58,888 nt of DNA from Colwellia sp. (GCA_026196955.1 JAPHTO010000076.1:1-58888), one strand, 5' to 3'. Positions 43,768 to 56,531 are shown, numbered from the stretch's first letter. The notes: generated by a model from the sequence alone, not told the origin. Program-made: numbers and translations.

Positions 43768-44940
43768 ATGCCACAGTTACCTAATTTTACTCAATCTTTA
43801 ACTCAATTGATTGCTTGCCCTACTATTAGCTCAACTCAAGCAAGTTGGGATCAGGGGAATTTAAAAGTAATTCAATTGCTTGCTACATGGTTTGAGCAGC
43901 TAGGTTTTCATATTGATATTCAAAAAGTCCCTAGTGCGCATAAAGGTGGCGAGCATAAATATAATTTGTTAGCAAAATTAGGAAGTGGAGAAGGCGGTTT
44001 ATTACTTGCTGGGCACAGCGATACCGTGCCTTTTGACGGCAGTCGCTGGGACAGCGATCCGATGAAGGTTGTCAGCAAGGATGATAAGTTTTATGGTTTA
44101 GGTACCTGTGACATGAAAGGTTTCTTTGCCTTTATACTGCAAGCTTGTAAAGGCCTTAGTGCCAAGCAACTGAAAAAACCTTTATATGTTTTAGCCACGG
44201 CTGACGAAGAAACCACCATGGCAGGGGCACGCTTTTTTGCTCAAAGCCAAGCAGCTAAACCTGATGTCGCTATTATTGGTGAACCCACTAACCTTGTACC
44301 AGTAGTCATGCATAAAGGTCATATGTCACATCGCATTAGTGTGCAAGGCCAATCTGGACACTCAAGTAAGCCTAACCTTGGTGTTAATGCCATTGAAATC
44401 ATGTACCAAGTCATTGGCGAGCTAATTAGCTTAAAAGAAAAATTCAATCTAAACTACCACAATGAGGCATTTGATGTGCCAGCGCCAACATTGAATATGG
44501 GAGCGATTAAAGGGGGCGATAATGCCAACCGCATTTGTGGTCACTGTGAGCTAGATATCGATTTGCGATCTCTACCGGGCATGAGCGATGATGAATTGCT
44601 TCATTGGTTAAGTGAAACACTAAAGCCACTTGCTGAAAAATTTCCCGGCCGCATTAGCTTTGAAGAATTACACCCGAGCTCGCCAAGTTTTGAACAAAGT
44701 AAATGCTCAACTGATGATAACTGCTTTGTCAGTATCGCCGAGGAAATTAGTGGTCACACATGTTGTGCGGTTAATTACGCCACCGAAGCACCTTATATTC
44801 AACAGCTTGGCTGTCAAACGATTGTATTGGGGCCAGGCTCAATCAATCAAGCGCATCAACCGAATGAGTTTTTAGCCCATAGCGAAATAGAAAAAACGGA
44901 TAAGTTATTACTGGCTATGATCCAGCGTTATTGCCTCTAA
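43768..44940 (+). CDS. argE: Acetylornithine deacetylase
   Basis: A 390-residue M20-family zinc amidohydrolase that removes acetate from N-acetylornithine. Metal ligands are in LLAGHSDTVPFDG, GLGTCDMKGFFA, ATADEETTMAGA and VAIIGEPT; GQSGHSS marks the dimer domain. It is transcribed away from argC. Together with argA this shows the linear rather than cyclic arginine route. argD is not in the window. Confidence 0.96.
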   Translation: MPQLPNFTQSLTQLIACPTISSTQASWDQGNLKVIQLLATWFEQLGFHIDIQKVPSAHKGGEHKYNLLAKLGSGEGGLLLAGHSDTVPFDGSRWDSDPMKVVSKDDKFYGLGTCDMKGFFAFILQACKGLSAKQLKKPLYVLATADEETTMAGARFFAQSQAAKPDVAIIGEPTNLVPVVMHKGHMSHRISVQGQSGHSSKPNLGVNAIEIMYQVIGELISLKEKFNLNYHNEAFDVPAPTLNMGAIKGGDNANRICGHCELDIDLRSLPGMSDDELLHWLSETLKPLAEKFPGRISFEELHPSSPSFEQSKCSTDDNCFVSIAEEISGHTCCAVNYATEAPYIQQLGCQTIVLGPGSINQAHQPNEFLAHSEIEKTDKLLLAMIQRYCL

Positions 44941-44979
44941 GGGGCCTAAATATTCACTAAAATAGTCTAGAGTATGGAT

Positions 44980-47226
44980 ATGAAACTATTTTTTAAAATA
45001 TTCCTAATCAATATCTTATCGCTCATATTGTCAGCACCTGTGCTGGCAAACGATGAAGAGCTTGATAAACTTTTTTCGTTAACGCTAGAGCAACTACTAC
45101 ACACCCAAGTGACCAGTAGTAATGGCATTGAAGAGTCTTTAATTGATGCTCCAGCTGCCATGTTGATTATTTCAGCCAAACAAATAGAGCAACGTGGTTA
45201 TCACAATATTAATGAAATTCTCGTCGATTTGCCGGGATTCGATACCATCAATACCGGTGGCTCTTCAAATAGCACAACATACCAACGAGGCTATCGTACC
45301 CCCTTTACCACACGCACTTTATTTATGATTGATGGTCGAGTTGAAAACCATCTGTGGAGCCAACAAGTACTGTTAAGCCGCCAGTACCCTATCAATATGA
45401 TCAGCCGTATCGAGGTCTTATATGGTCCAGCCTCTGTTAAATATGGGGCTAATGCATTTTTAGGCGTGATTAATATCATCACTAAAAACGGTAAAGAAAT
45501 TGATGACGGTAAAAATGAGCTTACTCTTAAAGGTGAAATAGGTAGCTGGAACTCTCAAGGCTTGAGCCTATTTACTCGTGGTCATCACGGGGAATTTAGT
45601 TATGATATCAGTGCCAGAGCTTTTACCAGTGATGAAGAAGATCTGTCTGATCGCTGGGGGTTTTTATCTAACCAACTTTATAGCGATAAAAAAATCTGGG
45701 GGCCGATCTTATCCTTGAGTAACGACGGTACTTCATTTGGTCAATATACAGACAACACCGATGATTGGGGCGTTTTTGCTAAGTTTCGCTATCAAAACCT
45801 GCTTTTTGGCTACAATCAATGGCAAATAGATGAAGGCTATGGCACCAGCTTCGCGGCCGACAAAGGTCAGAATAACAGTGATTGGCTTAGATCAAGCCAA
45901 CAAGCTTTTATTGAACACCTCTGGCAGCCAACCACAAAGCTTACCGTTAACAGCTCTGTAAATTATCGTCACAATAGAGTTTGGGGAAACTGGGCAGAAG
46001 CAAGTCCCGATTGGCGTGAGGGAATGTCTGAATACTCGTTCGTAAGTTTCACGCATTGGAATTCCAGCAATGATGCTATTGAAGCTAAACAAGATCTTGA
46101 TTACCAGCTTTCAGAGAATTTTCGCTTATTATCAGGTTGGCGAGTGAAACGCAGTGACTTAACAAAATCCTATGATGTTCCAGGTTATTGGCACGCATAC
46201 AGCTCTACTGTGCCCAGTGATGAAGCTGGCCCTTATGGTTTTGGCGCGGGTGTTTATCATAGTAGTGATAGTAGTTATGACTTTTCTGCCAAACCTTTAG
46301 CACAGATGCCTGACAACAACAGAGAGCAATTTAGTGATGCTGGTATGTATGGGGCTGTCATATATGATAGCTATCCATGGCGATTAAATTTTGGCCTGCG
46401 TTATGATCACAATCAAATATGGGAAACAACAATTAGCCCTAGAATAGCCGCTATTTATAAAGTTAATCAGGGTGAAACAGCAATTAAATTAGTTTACGGC
46501 GAAGCATTTCAAGAGCCTCCTGCCAAACAACTTTATGGTGGCTGGACTGATCGTAATGCAAACCCTGATCTAGCTCCTGAGCAAGCCAAAAACCTAGAGC
46601 TGGTATTCATGCACAAAACGCAACACTGGCTACATGATATTTCGCTTTATCATGCTCAATACAGTGAGGTCATTCGTGAAGATGCCATAAATGATGCTAA
46701 ACGTGACAGCTGGGGGGTTGAGTACCGAGGACAGTTTGAATATAACAATCTAATTTCAGGTCAAGAAGCCATTACCGGCCAGTTATTTTATACATACGCC
46801 CATACAAAAAGTAACCAAAGCTACGATCACCAACAAAAGCAATGGTATGCACAATCCACCACCTTAGGTGATATTTCCCCACACAAAATTAATATTCTCG
46901 TCAATGTACCCGTCACCGCATCGTTTAATGTCAACATCAAAGCAAACTATCTACACAGTACTCAGCTTTATGCTCGCAATCCCTTAACAGAGCAAAACAT
47001 AGATGTTGCCTCACGTGTTATATTCGATACCGCCGTCAGCTATAAACAAGCTCAGTGGCAGCTGAGTTTTAAAGCAATGAATATATTCGATCGCGAAGTA
47101 TTCGCCCCTGGAACAGGAAAAGCCAACTCAGGTAATGATTTTTCTCAACGCAGCCTCGGTTTTAATAATTCGTTATCACCACAGCCAGGACGCTCTTTAT
47201 GGCTTGCAGTGGAATATACCTTTTAA
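44980..47226 (+). CDS. TonB-dependent outer-membrane receptor
   Basis: A 748-residue receptor. The ATG at 44980 is preferred to that at 44974 because AGAG lies 7 bases upstream. After a signal peptide ending in Pro-Val-Leu-Ala comes a LDKLFSLTLEQLLHTQVTSS segment (STN-less, colicin-receptor type) and a plug with NINEILVDLPGFDTINTGG, RTLFMIDGRV, IEVLYGPASVKYGANAFLGVINIITK. The barrel ends in LWLAVEYTF. The plug style resembles vitamin B12 and colicin I receptor-like groups; the ligand cannot be told. It lies 39 bases after argE, in the same direction, without a clear terminator between. Confidence 0.88.
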   Translation: MKLFFKIFLINILSLILSAPVLANDEELDKLFSLTLEQLLHTQVTSSNGIEESLIDAPAAMLIISAKQIEQRGYHNINEILVDLPGFDTINTGGSSNSTTYQRGYRTPFTTRTLFMIDGRVENHLWSQQVLLSRQYPINMISRIEVLYGPASVKYGANAFLGVINIITKNGKEIDDGKNELTLKGEIGSWNSQGLSLFTRGHHGEFSYDISARAFTSDEEDLSDRWGFLSNQLYSDKKIWGPILSLSNDGTSFGQYTDNTDDWGVFAKFRYQNLLFGYNQWQIDEGYGTSFAADKGQNNSDWLRSSQQAFIEHLWQPTTKLTVNSSVNYRHNRVWGNWAEASPDWREGMSEYSFVSFTHWNSSNDAIEAKQDLDYQLSENFRLLSGWRVKRSDLTKSYDVPGYWHAYSSTVPSDEAGPYGFGAGVYHSSDSSYDFSAKPLAQMPDNNREQFSDAGMYGAVIYDSYPWRLNFGLRYDHNQIWETTISPRIAAIYKVNQGETAIKLVYGEAFQEPPAKQLYGGWTDRNANPDLAPEQAKNLELVFMHKTQHWLHDISLYHAQYSEVIREDAINDAKRDSWGVEYRGQFEYNNLISGQEAITGQLFYTYAHTKSNQSYDHQQKQWYAQSTTLGDISPHKINILVNVPVTASFNVNIKANYLHSTQLYARNPLTEQNIDVASRVIFDTAVSYKQAQWQLSFKAMNIFDREVFAPGTGKANSGNDFSQRSLGFNNSLSPQPGRSLWLAVEYTF

Positions 47227-47313
47227 ATAAAGTAAAACTATCAAGCTAGAGGTGTTATTAGTATTTAAGTTATATATTTCAATAAATTAAATATCTCTTA
47301 AACCGAGTTCAGG

Positions 47314-47997
47314 TTATTTAGAAAAAGGGTCGAACGCTTTACCTATCGCCTGAGCGCGTTGAAATGCAGGCCTTTGTTTTAATCGCGCTAAATAAGCAGC
47401 AATGTGTGGACTAAAATGGTGCTCTAGATTTAACAAGGTCGCTAAATGTAAAGCAAAACCTATGGCAATGTCAGCCATAGTAAAACGGTTTTCACACAAA
47501 TAATCCCGTCCTATTAAGTGCTCATTTAAGCGAGTTAATCGCGCAGCAAACCAGTTATCATAATCTTCTGCCGTTTGTGCTTGTTGGCAATCTTTAGCCG
47601 CAAATTCACGATAGCGCAACACCAAGGTTTGTGGAAAGGTCAACGTAGCATCGCTGTGATAAAGCCAATTAAGATAATTTCCATAGTCAGCCTCGGTTGT
47701 AGAGATGATAAGCCTTGAAGGCTCATTATTATGTTGATATTTTTCACCTAAATAATGACAAATCGCCACAGATTCAGTCATGTGTATTTCATTATCGGTA
47801 TCACTACTGTCAATAAAGTACGGTACTGTCCCTAGGCTATTAAGCGCTTTATAGCCTTCAACCGTATAACGAGGTGGAAAAGGCATGGTTTCTACTGTGT
47901 AATCCAAGCCAAGCTCTTCTAAAGCCCAAAGCACTCGTAAAGAGCGACTATTGTAACAATGCCAAAGTTTGAGTTTATCAGCTGTTTTAGAAGCCAT
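47314..47997 (-). CDS. Glutathione S-transferase family protein
   Basis: A 227-residue GST. The N-terminal thioredoxin-like domain begins LKLWHCYNSRSLRVLWALEELGLDY and has NSLGTVPYFID with the cis-proline, then MTESVAICHYLGEKY; the C-terminal helical domain has YLCENRFTMADIAIGFALHLA. A strong GAGGA lies before the ATG. It follows fghA by 54 bases and is probably cotranscribed with the formaldehyde detoxification genes. Confidence 0.92.
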   Translation of the reverse strand: MASKTADKLKLWHCYNSRSLRVLWALEELGLDYTVETMPFPPRYTVEGYKALNSLGTVPYFIDSSDTDNEIHMTESVAICHYLGEKYQHNNEPSRLIISTTEADYGNYLNWLYHSDATLTFPQTLVLRYREFAAKDCQQAQTAEDYDNWFAARLTRLNEHLIGRDYLCENRFTMADIAIGFALHLATLLNLEHHFSPHIAAYLARLKQRPAFQRAQAIGKAFDPFSK

Positions 47998-48050
47998 CGC
48001 GCATTTCCTCTAGCGTATAAAAGACTGCAAAAATAAAGTTCAAGAAAAGA

Positions 48051-48899
48051 CTAAGGCAATTGCAAGTGTTGCTTATGAAAGGATAAATGCTGCTCAATAA
48101 AGCTGGCGATAAAATAATAACTATGATCATAGCCATCCTCTTGGGCGAAATGCAAAGGGTAACACGAGCTTTCAGCCGCATTGACCAGTGCTGCAGGCAT
48201 TAATTGCTCGGCAAGAAAATTATCATCACTGCCTTGATGCACTAGCGCAGGAATGGCTTGCTTGGCATTTCTCATTAAATAACTTGCATCATATTGAAGC
48301 CAATCTTCACTGTTTTCTCCCAGATAGTTCGAAAAGGCCTTCTTGCCCCAAGGCGCATTGACTGGGTTGCAAATAGGACTAAAAGCAGAAACCGAGACAA
48401 ATTTTTCTGGGTTACGCAAAGCTAACACCAAGGCACCATGCCCACCCATCGAATGGCCAGCAATAGCGCGTTTATCGGTAAGCGGAAAATGTTGCTCTAC
48501 TAACGCAGGCAGCTCTGTTAAGACATAGTCATACATTTGATAATTTTTTTGCCAAGGCGGCTGCGTGGCATTCACATAAAAGCCTGCCCCCAAACCAAAG
48601 TCGTAATCGGCATTCTCATCATCTGGAACACCTTCTCCACGCGGACTAGTATCGGGGGCAACAATAGCAACACCTAACTCTGCTGCCATTTTTAACGCAC
48701 CTGATTTTTGCATGAAATTTTCATCCGTGCAAGTTAGACCAGAAAGCCAATACACTACAGGTACTTTGCACTTTTCATCGGCCTGAGGCGGTAAATAAAT
48801 GGCAAAGCGCATAGTGCATTGAGTTGTATTCGCTTGATGGCTATATTGATAATGCCAACCGCCAAAAGCCTTGGTTTTACTGATTTGGGTGAGTTTCAT
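48051..48899 (-). CDS. fghA: S-formylglutathione hydrolase
   Basis: A 282-residue alpha/beta hydrolase that releases formate from S-formylglutathione. The nucleophile is Ser150 in AGHSMGGHGALVLA, with WLSGLTCTDENF, APDTSPRG and the late DGYDHSYYFIASF (catalytic His) in place. It sits downstream of adhC, the preceding step, with a 111-base gap. Length and motifs are those of esterase D/FghA. Confidence 0.96.
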   Translation of the reverse strand: MKLTQISKTKAFGGWHYQYSHQANTTQCTMRFAIYLPPQADEKCKVPVVYWLSGLTCTDENFMQKSGALKMAAELGVAIVAPDTSPRGEGVPDDENADYDFGLGAGFYVNATQPPWQKNYQMYDYVLTELPALVEQHFPLTDKRAIAGHSMGGHGALVLALRNPEKFVSVSAFSPICNPVNAPWGKKAFSNYLGENSEDWLQYDASYLMRNAKQAIPALVHQGSDDNFLAEQLMPAALVNAAESSCYPLHFAQEDGYDHSYYFIASFIEQHLSFHKQHLQLP

Positions 48900-49010
48900 T
48901 AATAAAAATCTTTTGTTGGTGTTTATATACTTATCTATTCATCTTCATTGCTCACTTATCATACTCAGATTTCATGAACATTGATGGTAATATTGTGCTT
49001 GTCGATACAC

Positions 49011-51282
<2,272 letters not shown>

Positions 51283-51302
51283 TTACTCGCTCCTTGCTCT
51301 TG

Positions 51303-52673
51303 TTAGTTATTTTCTCTATTCCACAGTTTTTGGTTTTCTCTCACTGAAAAATATTCATTGGCATGCCAACAGCGAGGCAGTAAGTCTAACTCTTGTCGCT
51401 CTTGAAAGTTAGAGGCTAATAGCTCAAGAATTTCATTTAAACGTTCTTTGCTTAAACTCGCGACTTTTTTGGCCATATGCGGGAAATATAAATTATTTGT
51501 TTTCTTTACTTCAATATTATGCCCATAACCTATGAAGGTTAATTTTCGCGTAGCAATGCGGCACAAAGGTTGCTCGGGTACCGGCGGATAAAGTCTATTA
51601 ACTATGGCATATTCGTAACAGCCACCTTGTTGCCCTAACTCATCTTCAGGCATGTAAATAACACCATAACCTTGCGGAAACATCCCGGTTATTTGGTATA
51701 AAGCATCAACAACTTTTTGGCTACATGCGCCTAACTCCGCATTTTTATTAACTACCTGATAGACTTTTGGCAGCACTTTATAATTATAACTTTCTTTTGT
51801 GGAAAATATGATTGATGTATAGATTTGCGGCACTTTTAATAAATTACCTACCCCTTGCTGTGGCTTAACACTAGACTTCAATAAATGTTGAATAAATTGC
51901 TTTTTTGCCTGCTCATCAATAACAAATTGATCTCGCTCTTCCTTTGAGTTCCCTACATAACTAGTAACGCCAAGGCCTTCAATAAGATAATTTAATGTAT
52001 GTTTATAGTTTAACTGTAATAGCTTTTTTCTTTGTTCAACATCGAGGTTTCTATACGGGTTTTGCTGTTTGTCTTCACCGAGCAAAATAGCTTGGGCTTG
52101 AGGATGGTAGTTGCCAATATCTTGTAATAATGACGCCATCAATAATGGTATTTTAACTTGCTCGGTAAATCGCTTTCTCGCAGCAGAGTCAAAATCAGCA
52201 TAAGCTGTCTCGGGAAATTCATTAATGATCCTAGCAATGTTCTTATCGCTAACATTATTATCTAATAGCAATCTATCGAGTAAACGAACACTTAAAATAG
52301 CTTTATACAGACTTTTACACTGCTCATTATTGGCTGCAACTTTTTTCCCTTCGGTTGGACTAATTAATTGAATAGTACCTAAAAGTTGTGCTGACTTTCG
52401 ATTAGTTTCTTCAAAGTCTTCCCCTTCCGTGAGCTCAATAATTTCTTGGCAAATGCTCAGTAAATGGCTACTACGCTCCGTTTGCTCTAAACCCTCTAGG
52501 GTAGCTGATGCATCGCTTTTTTTCTCGGTATTGGCAGTGAACTCTTGACTCTCAAAATAACCTATCGCACGTTCAAGCATTGAATCTTTGAGTTTGCTAC
52601 GACCATAAATTTTAGCCTGCAATACTTGAACTTGACGAGTAAAATGAGTTTGATAAGAAGCGTTTTTGGTCAT
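51303..52673 (-). CDS. Hypothetical protein, possibly a degenerate HD/HD-GYP domain
   Basis: A 456-residue soluble protein I do not firmly recognise. The first ~170 residues are helical and charged. Residues ~176-193, IPLLMASLLQDIGNYHPQA, look like the HDIGK metal motif of HD-GYP proteins with His changed to Gln and Lys to Asn, followed by DVEQRKKLLQLNYKHTLNYL, akin to the LTxxE...H helix. Near 282-336, VPQIYTSIIFSTKESYNYKVLPKVYQ...SQKVVDALYQITGMFPQG resembles the end of an HD-GYP domain. If so, the cyclic-di-GMP phosphodiesterase ligands are lost. The last ~110 residues are unlike any domain I know. It precedes the DUF1624 gene by 20 bases. Confidence 0.6.
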   Translation of the reverse strand: MTKNASYQTHFTRQVQVLQAKIYGRSKLKDSMLERAIGYFESQEFTANTEKKSDASATLEGLEQTERSSHLLSICQEIIELTEGEDFEETNRKSAQLLGTIQLISPTEGKKVAANNEQCKSLYKAILSVRLLDRLLLDNNVSDKNIARIINEFPETAYADFDSAARKRFTEQVKIPLLMASLLQDIGNYHPQAQAILLGEDKQQNPYRNLDVEQRKKLLQLNYKHTLNYLIEGLGVTSYVGNSKEERDQFVIDEQAKKQFIQHLLKSSVKPQQGVGNLLKVPQIYTSIIFSTKESYNYKVLPKVYQVVNKNAELGACSQKVVDALYQITGMFPQGYGVIYMPEDELGQQGGCYEYAIVNRLYPPVPEQPLCRIATRKLTFIGYGHNIEVKKTNNLYFPHMAKKVASLSKERLNEILELLASNFQERQELDLLPRCWHANEYFSVRENQKLWNRENN

Positions 52674-52820
52674 TAATTCAAAGGCACACTATAAAGTAAA
52701 TGCCAATAATGCTAGTAAAAGAGTAGAAAATCAACCTGTAGAAAGCGTTTCAAAGGATTGCTTTATTCCGTGATTCTTTTCTCAAAGTACCGCACATGCA
52801 AAGCGCGCTTCAGTACCCGA

Positions 52821-55346
52821 TTAAGTAATACCTTTTATTTTTACTTGGCTTTGCTTGTGCGCTAATTGCTGACAGATATTCACTAAATCTGAATGTATTC
52901 CACCAGCCGTGACATCACGTCCTGCACCAGGGCCACGTATAATAAGTGGGTTATCTTGATACCAATGACTGCTTATTTGAAAAATATTATCACAAGGTGT
53001 CAAGCTGGCAAAAGCATCGGTTTGGGGCAACATTTCTAAGCTTACTTTCGCCTTGATTTTGTCATCTTCAGTGACCATAAAACGAGCGACATAACGAATG
53101 CAACAATCTTTACTTTCAGCTTCATTCAAAGCGTTTGCAAAAAAGTCATCTAACTCATTCGCGCGTGCTAAAAATTCCTTCACACTTATGTTTTGCAAGG
53201 ATGTTGGCACCAAGTTTTTACAATCTATATCATCAAGCGATAATTCAAAGCCTGCCATACGCGCTAAAATAAGCAATTTTCGTTGTACATCACGGCCTGA
53301 TAAATCCTCACGAGGATCTGGCTCGGTAATACCTTGTTCAAGCGCATCTATTAGCAAGGCCGAAAAAGGACTTGAGCCATCATAGGTTTCAAATAACCAT
53401 GACAAGGTACCTGAGAAAATACCTGCAATAGCAGTAATTTTATCACCACTATTATTTAAATCATTAATGGCATAATTTATCGGTAGACCAGCACCAACAG
53501 TTGTATTGCCTAACCATAAACTGTCATTCTTATCTGCGGTGTTAACTAATTGATTATAGTGTTCAGTACTAGATGATGCCGCCCATTTATTAGCCCCTAT
53601 CACATGAATACCTTGAGCCAGGAAGTCCTGATATAGCAAGCTAAAATCTTCACTTGGGGTGATATCGACAACAATGAGTTCATCGTAAGGGTGATTACTT
53701 AACCAAGACAATAGTTGTTGATGATCATAAGGTTGAGCGTCGCTGTTAAATAAAGTAATCGACTGATTCACATCAATACCGTCATTATTAATTAACGCTT
53801 TTTTAGAAGACAATAAGCCAACTAAATGAATGTTTTCTAATGCATAAACACGGTTCAATTGCGCCGGCAATAATTCTAAAAATCGCTGACCAATATTACC
53901 GAGTCCCGCGACAACAACCCCTATATGGCGAGCATCTTTTGTCATATCATGGTGGACATTATTAAGTAGCTCACTGCTACATGGCTCAGGTAATATGGCA
54001 ATAATGCTATGACTATTATCACTGGCAAGTATGCATAAAGGTTGAGCACTTTTTAATGAGCGCTTAAAGCGCGCTTTAATATCACCACGCTGCGCCACTT
54101 TATGCCCAACAGCCGCGATAATAGCGACGGTTTGAAATTTAACTTGCGTATGTTGCCCGGCAACATATTGGCTCAACGCTTTTTGCTGGTCTTGACGGAT
54201 CACCAGTTGTTTTTGCTTTTCATCAGCACAAATTGGCGTAAATGCTTGCAAAATTTTTGCTAAAAACTCACCGGTAAAACTGTCCGATTGAGCCAAAATC
54301 AAATCATTTAAATAGGTTACTGATAACTCTTGCTTAGCAATTTGACCAAATTTACCTATTTCTGTTCCGGTTACTTGGGCATCAAAGCTACTCGCAACAT
54401 GCAGGTGGCAGTGATGATCTAAACTTTCATTGACTAATGGCGTTAGTGTTTTAGCGTGTAGTACCGGGTTACCTAATCGCCCCAATTCTTTGGCAACACC
54501 GTTAGGTAAGCGGTGCAATTTTCTTGCGTTTGGTACCACACGAGGATCGGCACTGTAAATACCATCAACATCGGTCCATAAGGTGACGTTTAAAGCCCCA
54601 AGCAAAGAGGCCATAATAGTGGCAGAGTAATCGCTGCCATTACGGCCTAATGTGCAAGTTCGCCCCTTAGCATCTTGGCAAATATAACCCGTGATCACCG
54701 CTAATTTACCAAATTGGCGTCTTTTCTTTAGATTCGTAGCACTTAACGATTGATCAACATTACAATTTTGCTCGTTATCAATCACTAGAAAATCACGCGA
54801 GTCAATACTATTACTTGGACAAACTTTTTCATTTAATAAGGCTGACAATAAACGTGCTGACCAAATTTCACCAAAGCTTAAAATGTCATTGTGATGACGA
54901 GTTAACTCATCTTCTAACCAAAGGTTAAGTTGCTCAAAGTCATATTCTAGGGCTTTAAGTAGTTGTTTCGCATAACTGGGCTTTAATAAGCGCGTCACTA
55001 ACTCTATTTGCATCGCATGCAAATCATTTAATGCCTGAGAAACCTCTTGAGCCTGCTTTTCAGTTTGCTCCTGCTTGTCCTGATCAGTCGAGAGTTTATT
55101 AGCAAGCGTGTAAAGGGCAAACAATTTATCGGTTGTTTTACCATTCGCAGATACCACCACAATGTCATTGAGTTGGCAATTTTGCTGGATAATTTCGACA
55201 ACTCGAATAATGCACTCAGGTGTAGCCAACGAGCTACCACCAAATTTATGCACATGAATAGCATGTTTTGCTAACTGATTTTCTGCTTGCTCGTCGGCAT
55301 TTAATTCAAACTGCCAATCGCTTGCTTGTGTCACGGCTTGGGTCAT
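52821..55346 (-). CDS. metL: Bifunctional aspartate kinase/homoserine dehydrogenase II
   Basis: An 841-residue fusion serving methionine synthesis. The N-terminal kinase has VHKFGGSSLATPE (residues ~32-44), GRNGSDYSATIMASLLGA and LWTDVDGIYSADPR; the C-terminal dehydrogenase has VVVAGLGNIGQRFLELL as NAD(P) site and GANKWAASS, GIFSGTLSWLF, DPREDLSGRDVQRKLLILAR. It starts 18 bases after metB. The neighbouring metJ and the met boxes upstream of metB mark it as the methionine-controlled isozyme rather than thrA. Confidence 0.95.
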   Translation of the reverse strand: MTQAVTQASDWQFELNADEQAENQLAKHAIHVHKFGGSSLATPECIIRVVEIIQQNCQLNDIVVVSANGKTTDKLFALYTLANKLSTDQDKQEQTEKQAQEVSQALNDLHAMQIELVTRLLKPSYAKQLLKALEYDFEQLNLWLEDELTRHHNDILSFGEIWSARLLSALLNEKVCPSNSIDSRDFLVIDNEQNCNVDQSLSATNLKKRRQFGKLAVITGYICQDAKGRTCTLGRNGSDYSATIMASLLGALNVTLWTDVDGIYSADPRVVPNARKLHRLPNGVAKELGRLGNPVLHAKTLTPLVNESLDHHCHLHVASSFDAQVTGTEIGKFGQIAKQELSVTYLNDLILAQSDSFTGEFLAKILQAFTPICADEKQKQLVIRQDQQKALSQYVAGQHTQVKFQTVAIIAAVGHKVAQRGDIKARFKRSLKSAQPLCILASDNSHSIIAILPEPCSSELLNNVHHDMTKDARHIGVVVAGLGNIGQRFLELLPAQLNRVYALENIHLVGLLSSKKALINNDGIDVNQSITLFNSDAQPYDHQQLLSWLSNHPYDELIVVDITPSEDFSLLYQDFLAQGIHVIGANKWAASSSTEHYNQLVNTADKNDSLWLGNTTVGAGLPINYAINDLNNSGDKITAIAGIFSGTLSWLFETYDGSSPFSALLIDALEQGITEPDPREDLSGRDVQRKLLILARMAGFELSLDDIDCKNLVPTSLQNISVKEFLARANELDDFFANALNEAESKDCCIRYVARFMVTEDDKIKAKVSLEMLPQTDAFASLTPCDNIFQISSHWYQDNPLIIRGPGAGRDVTAGGIHSDLVNICQQLAHKQSQVKIKGIT

Positions 55347-55364
55347 TTTATTCTCAATTCGTTA

Positions 55365-56531
55365 CTATTGCTGACTTTTGGCTAAACCATTAGCTAAGTC
55401 GGCTAAAATATCATTTATGTCTTCAATACCTACTGAAATACGCACTAATGAATTGGTAATTCCAGCTTCAAGTCGGGCGGCTTCTTCCATGCCCGCATGA
55501 GTCATTGTTGGTGGATGGTTAATTAAACTTTCTACGCCGCCTAACGATTGTGCCAAAGTAAATAGCTCTATATTAGCAAATAATTTTTTCACAGCTTCAA
55601 CACCACCTTTGACATCAAAGCTTAACATAGCGCCAAAACCAGCTTGCTGTTTTTTAGCAATTTCATGGCCTGGGTGATCTTCAAAGCCTGGATAATAAAC
55701 GGTATCAATGGCTGGATGATTTTTTAGAAATGCTGCCACTTGCGCTGCGTTTTCTTGGTGTTGCTTCATTCTTATTGGCAAGGTTTTTAAGCCTCGCAAT
55801 GCTAAAAAGCTATCAAATGCACTGCCCGTGATACCAATACAGTTTGCCCACCAGGCTAATTCTTCCCCTAATGCTTGCTCTTTCGTCACTAAAACACCAC
55901 CAACAACATCACTGTGACCATTAATATATTTAGTGGTGGAATGAAAAACAATATCAGCACCCAGCGTAAGTGGTTGCTGTAAAGCAGGCGATAAAAAGGT
56001 ATTATCAACCGCGACTAATGCGCCAACATCATGACAAGCTTTAGTAGCGACTTCTATGTCCACTAGGCGCAACAGCGGGTTACTTGGACTTTCTAATAAC
56101 ACTAACTTAGGCTTTTGCGCTAACGCCTGCGTAAATGCAGCTTGATCATTTTGATCAACGACAATCAGTTTAAATTGCCCGCGCTTGGCTAAGTGGGTAA
56201 ATAGCCGAAAACTTCCGCCATAACAATCATGGGGAATAACCACAAAATCTTCTGGTGATAGCAATTGACAGATCAAATGTACTGCAGACATGCCTGTGCT
56301 GGTTACTATGCCAACACTACCTTGCTCTAACTCTGCCACTACCTGTGCAAAAGTAGCCCGCGTTGGGTTGCCCGTACGAGAATAATCAAACTGACGCTTC
56401 TCATCAAAACCTTTCAATGAATAGGTGCTTGATAAATGAATGGGGGCAACAACTGCGCCATGATGCTGATCGGTATTAATGCCAGCTCTCACCGCTGATG
56501 TGGTGATATTTTTGATGTTAGCATTCGACAT
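55365..56531 (-). CDS. metB: Cystathionine gamma-synthase
   Basis: A 388-residue PLP enzyme joining cysteine with O-succinylhomoserine. The PLP lysine is Lys201 in FHSTTKYINGHSDVVGG; YSRTGNPTR, DNTFLSPALQQPL and SLGGVESLINHP are family segments. GAGGT precedes the ATG. It is the first gene of a metB-metL operon divergent from metJ, with an array of met boxes upstream, as in enterics. Confidence 0.95.
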   Translation of the reverse strand: MSNANIKNITTSAVRAGINTDQHHGAVVAPIHLSSTYSLKGFDEKRQFDYSRTGNPTRATFAQVVAELEQGSVGIVTSTGMSAVHLICQLLSPEDFVVIPHDCYGGSFRLFTHLAKRGQFKLIVVDQNDQAAFTQALAQKPKLVLLESPSNPLLRLVDIEVATKACHDVGALVAVDNTFLSPALQQPLTLGADIVFHSTTKYINGHSDVVGGVLVTKEQALGEELAWWANCIGITGSAFDSFLALRGLKTLPIRMKQHQENAAQVAAFLKNHPAIDTVYYPGFEDHPGHEIAKKQQAGFGAMLSFDVKGGVEAVKKLFANIELFTLAQSLGGVESLINHPPTMTHAGMEEAARLEAGITNSLVRISVGIEDINDILADLANGLAKSQQ

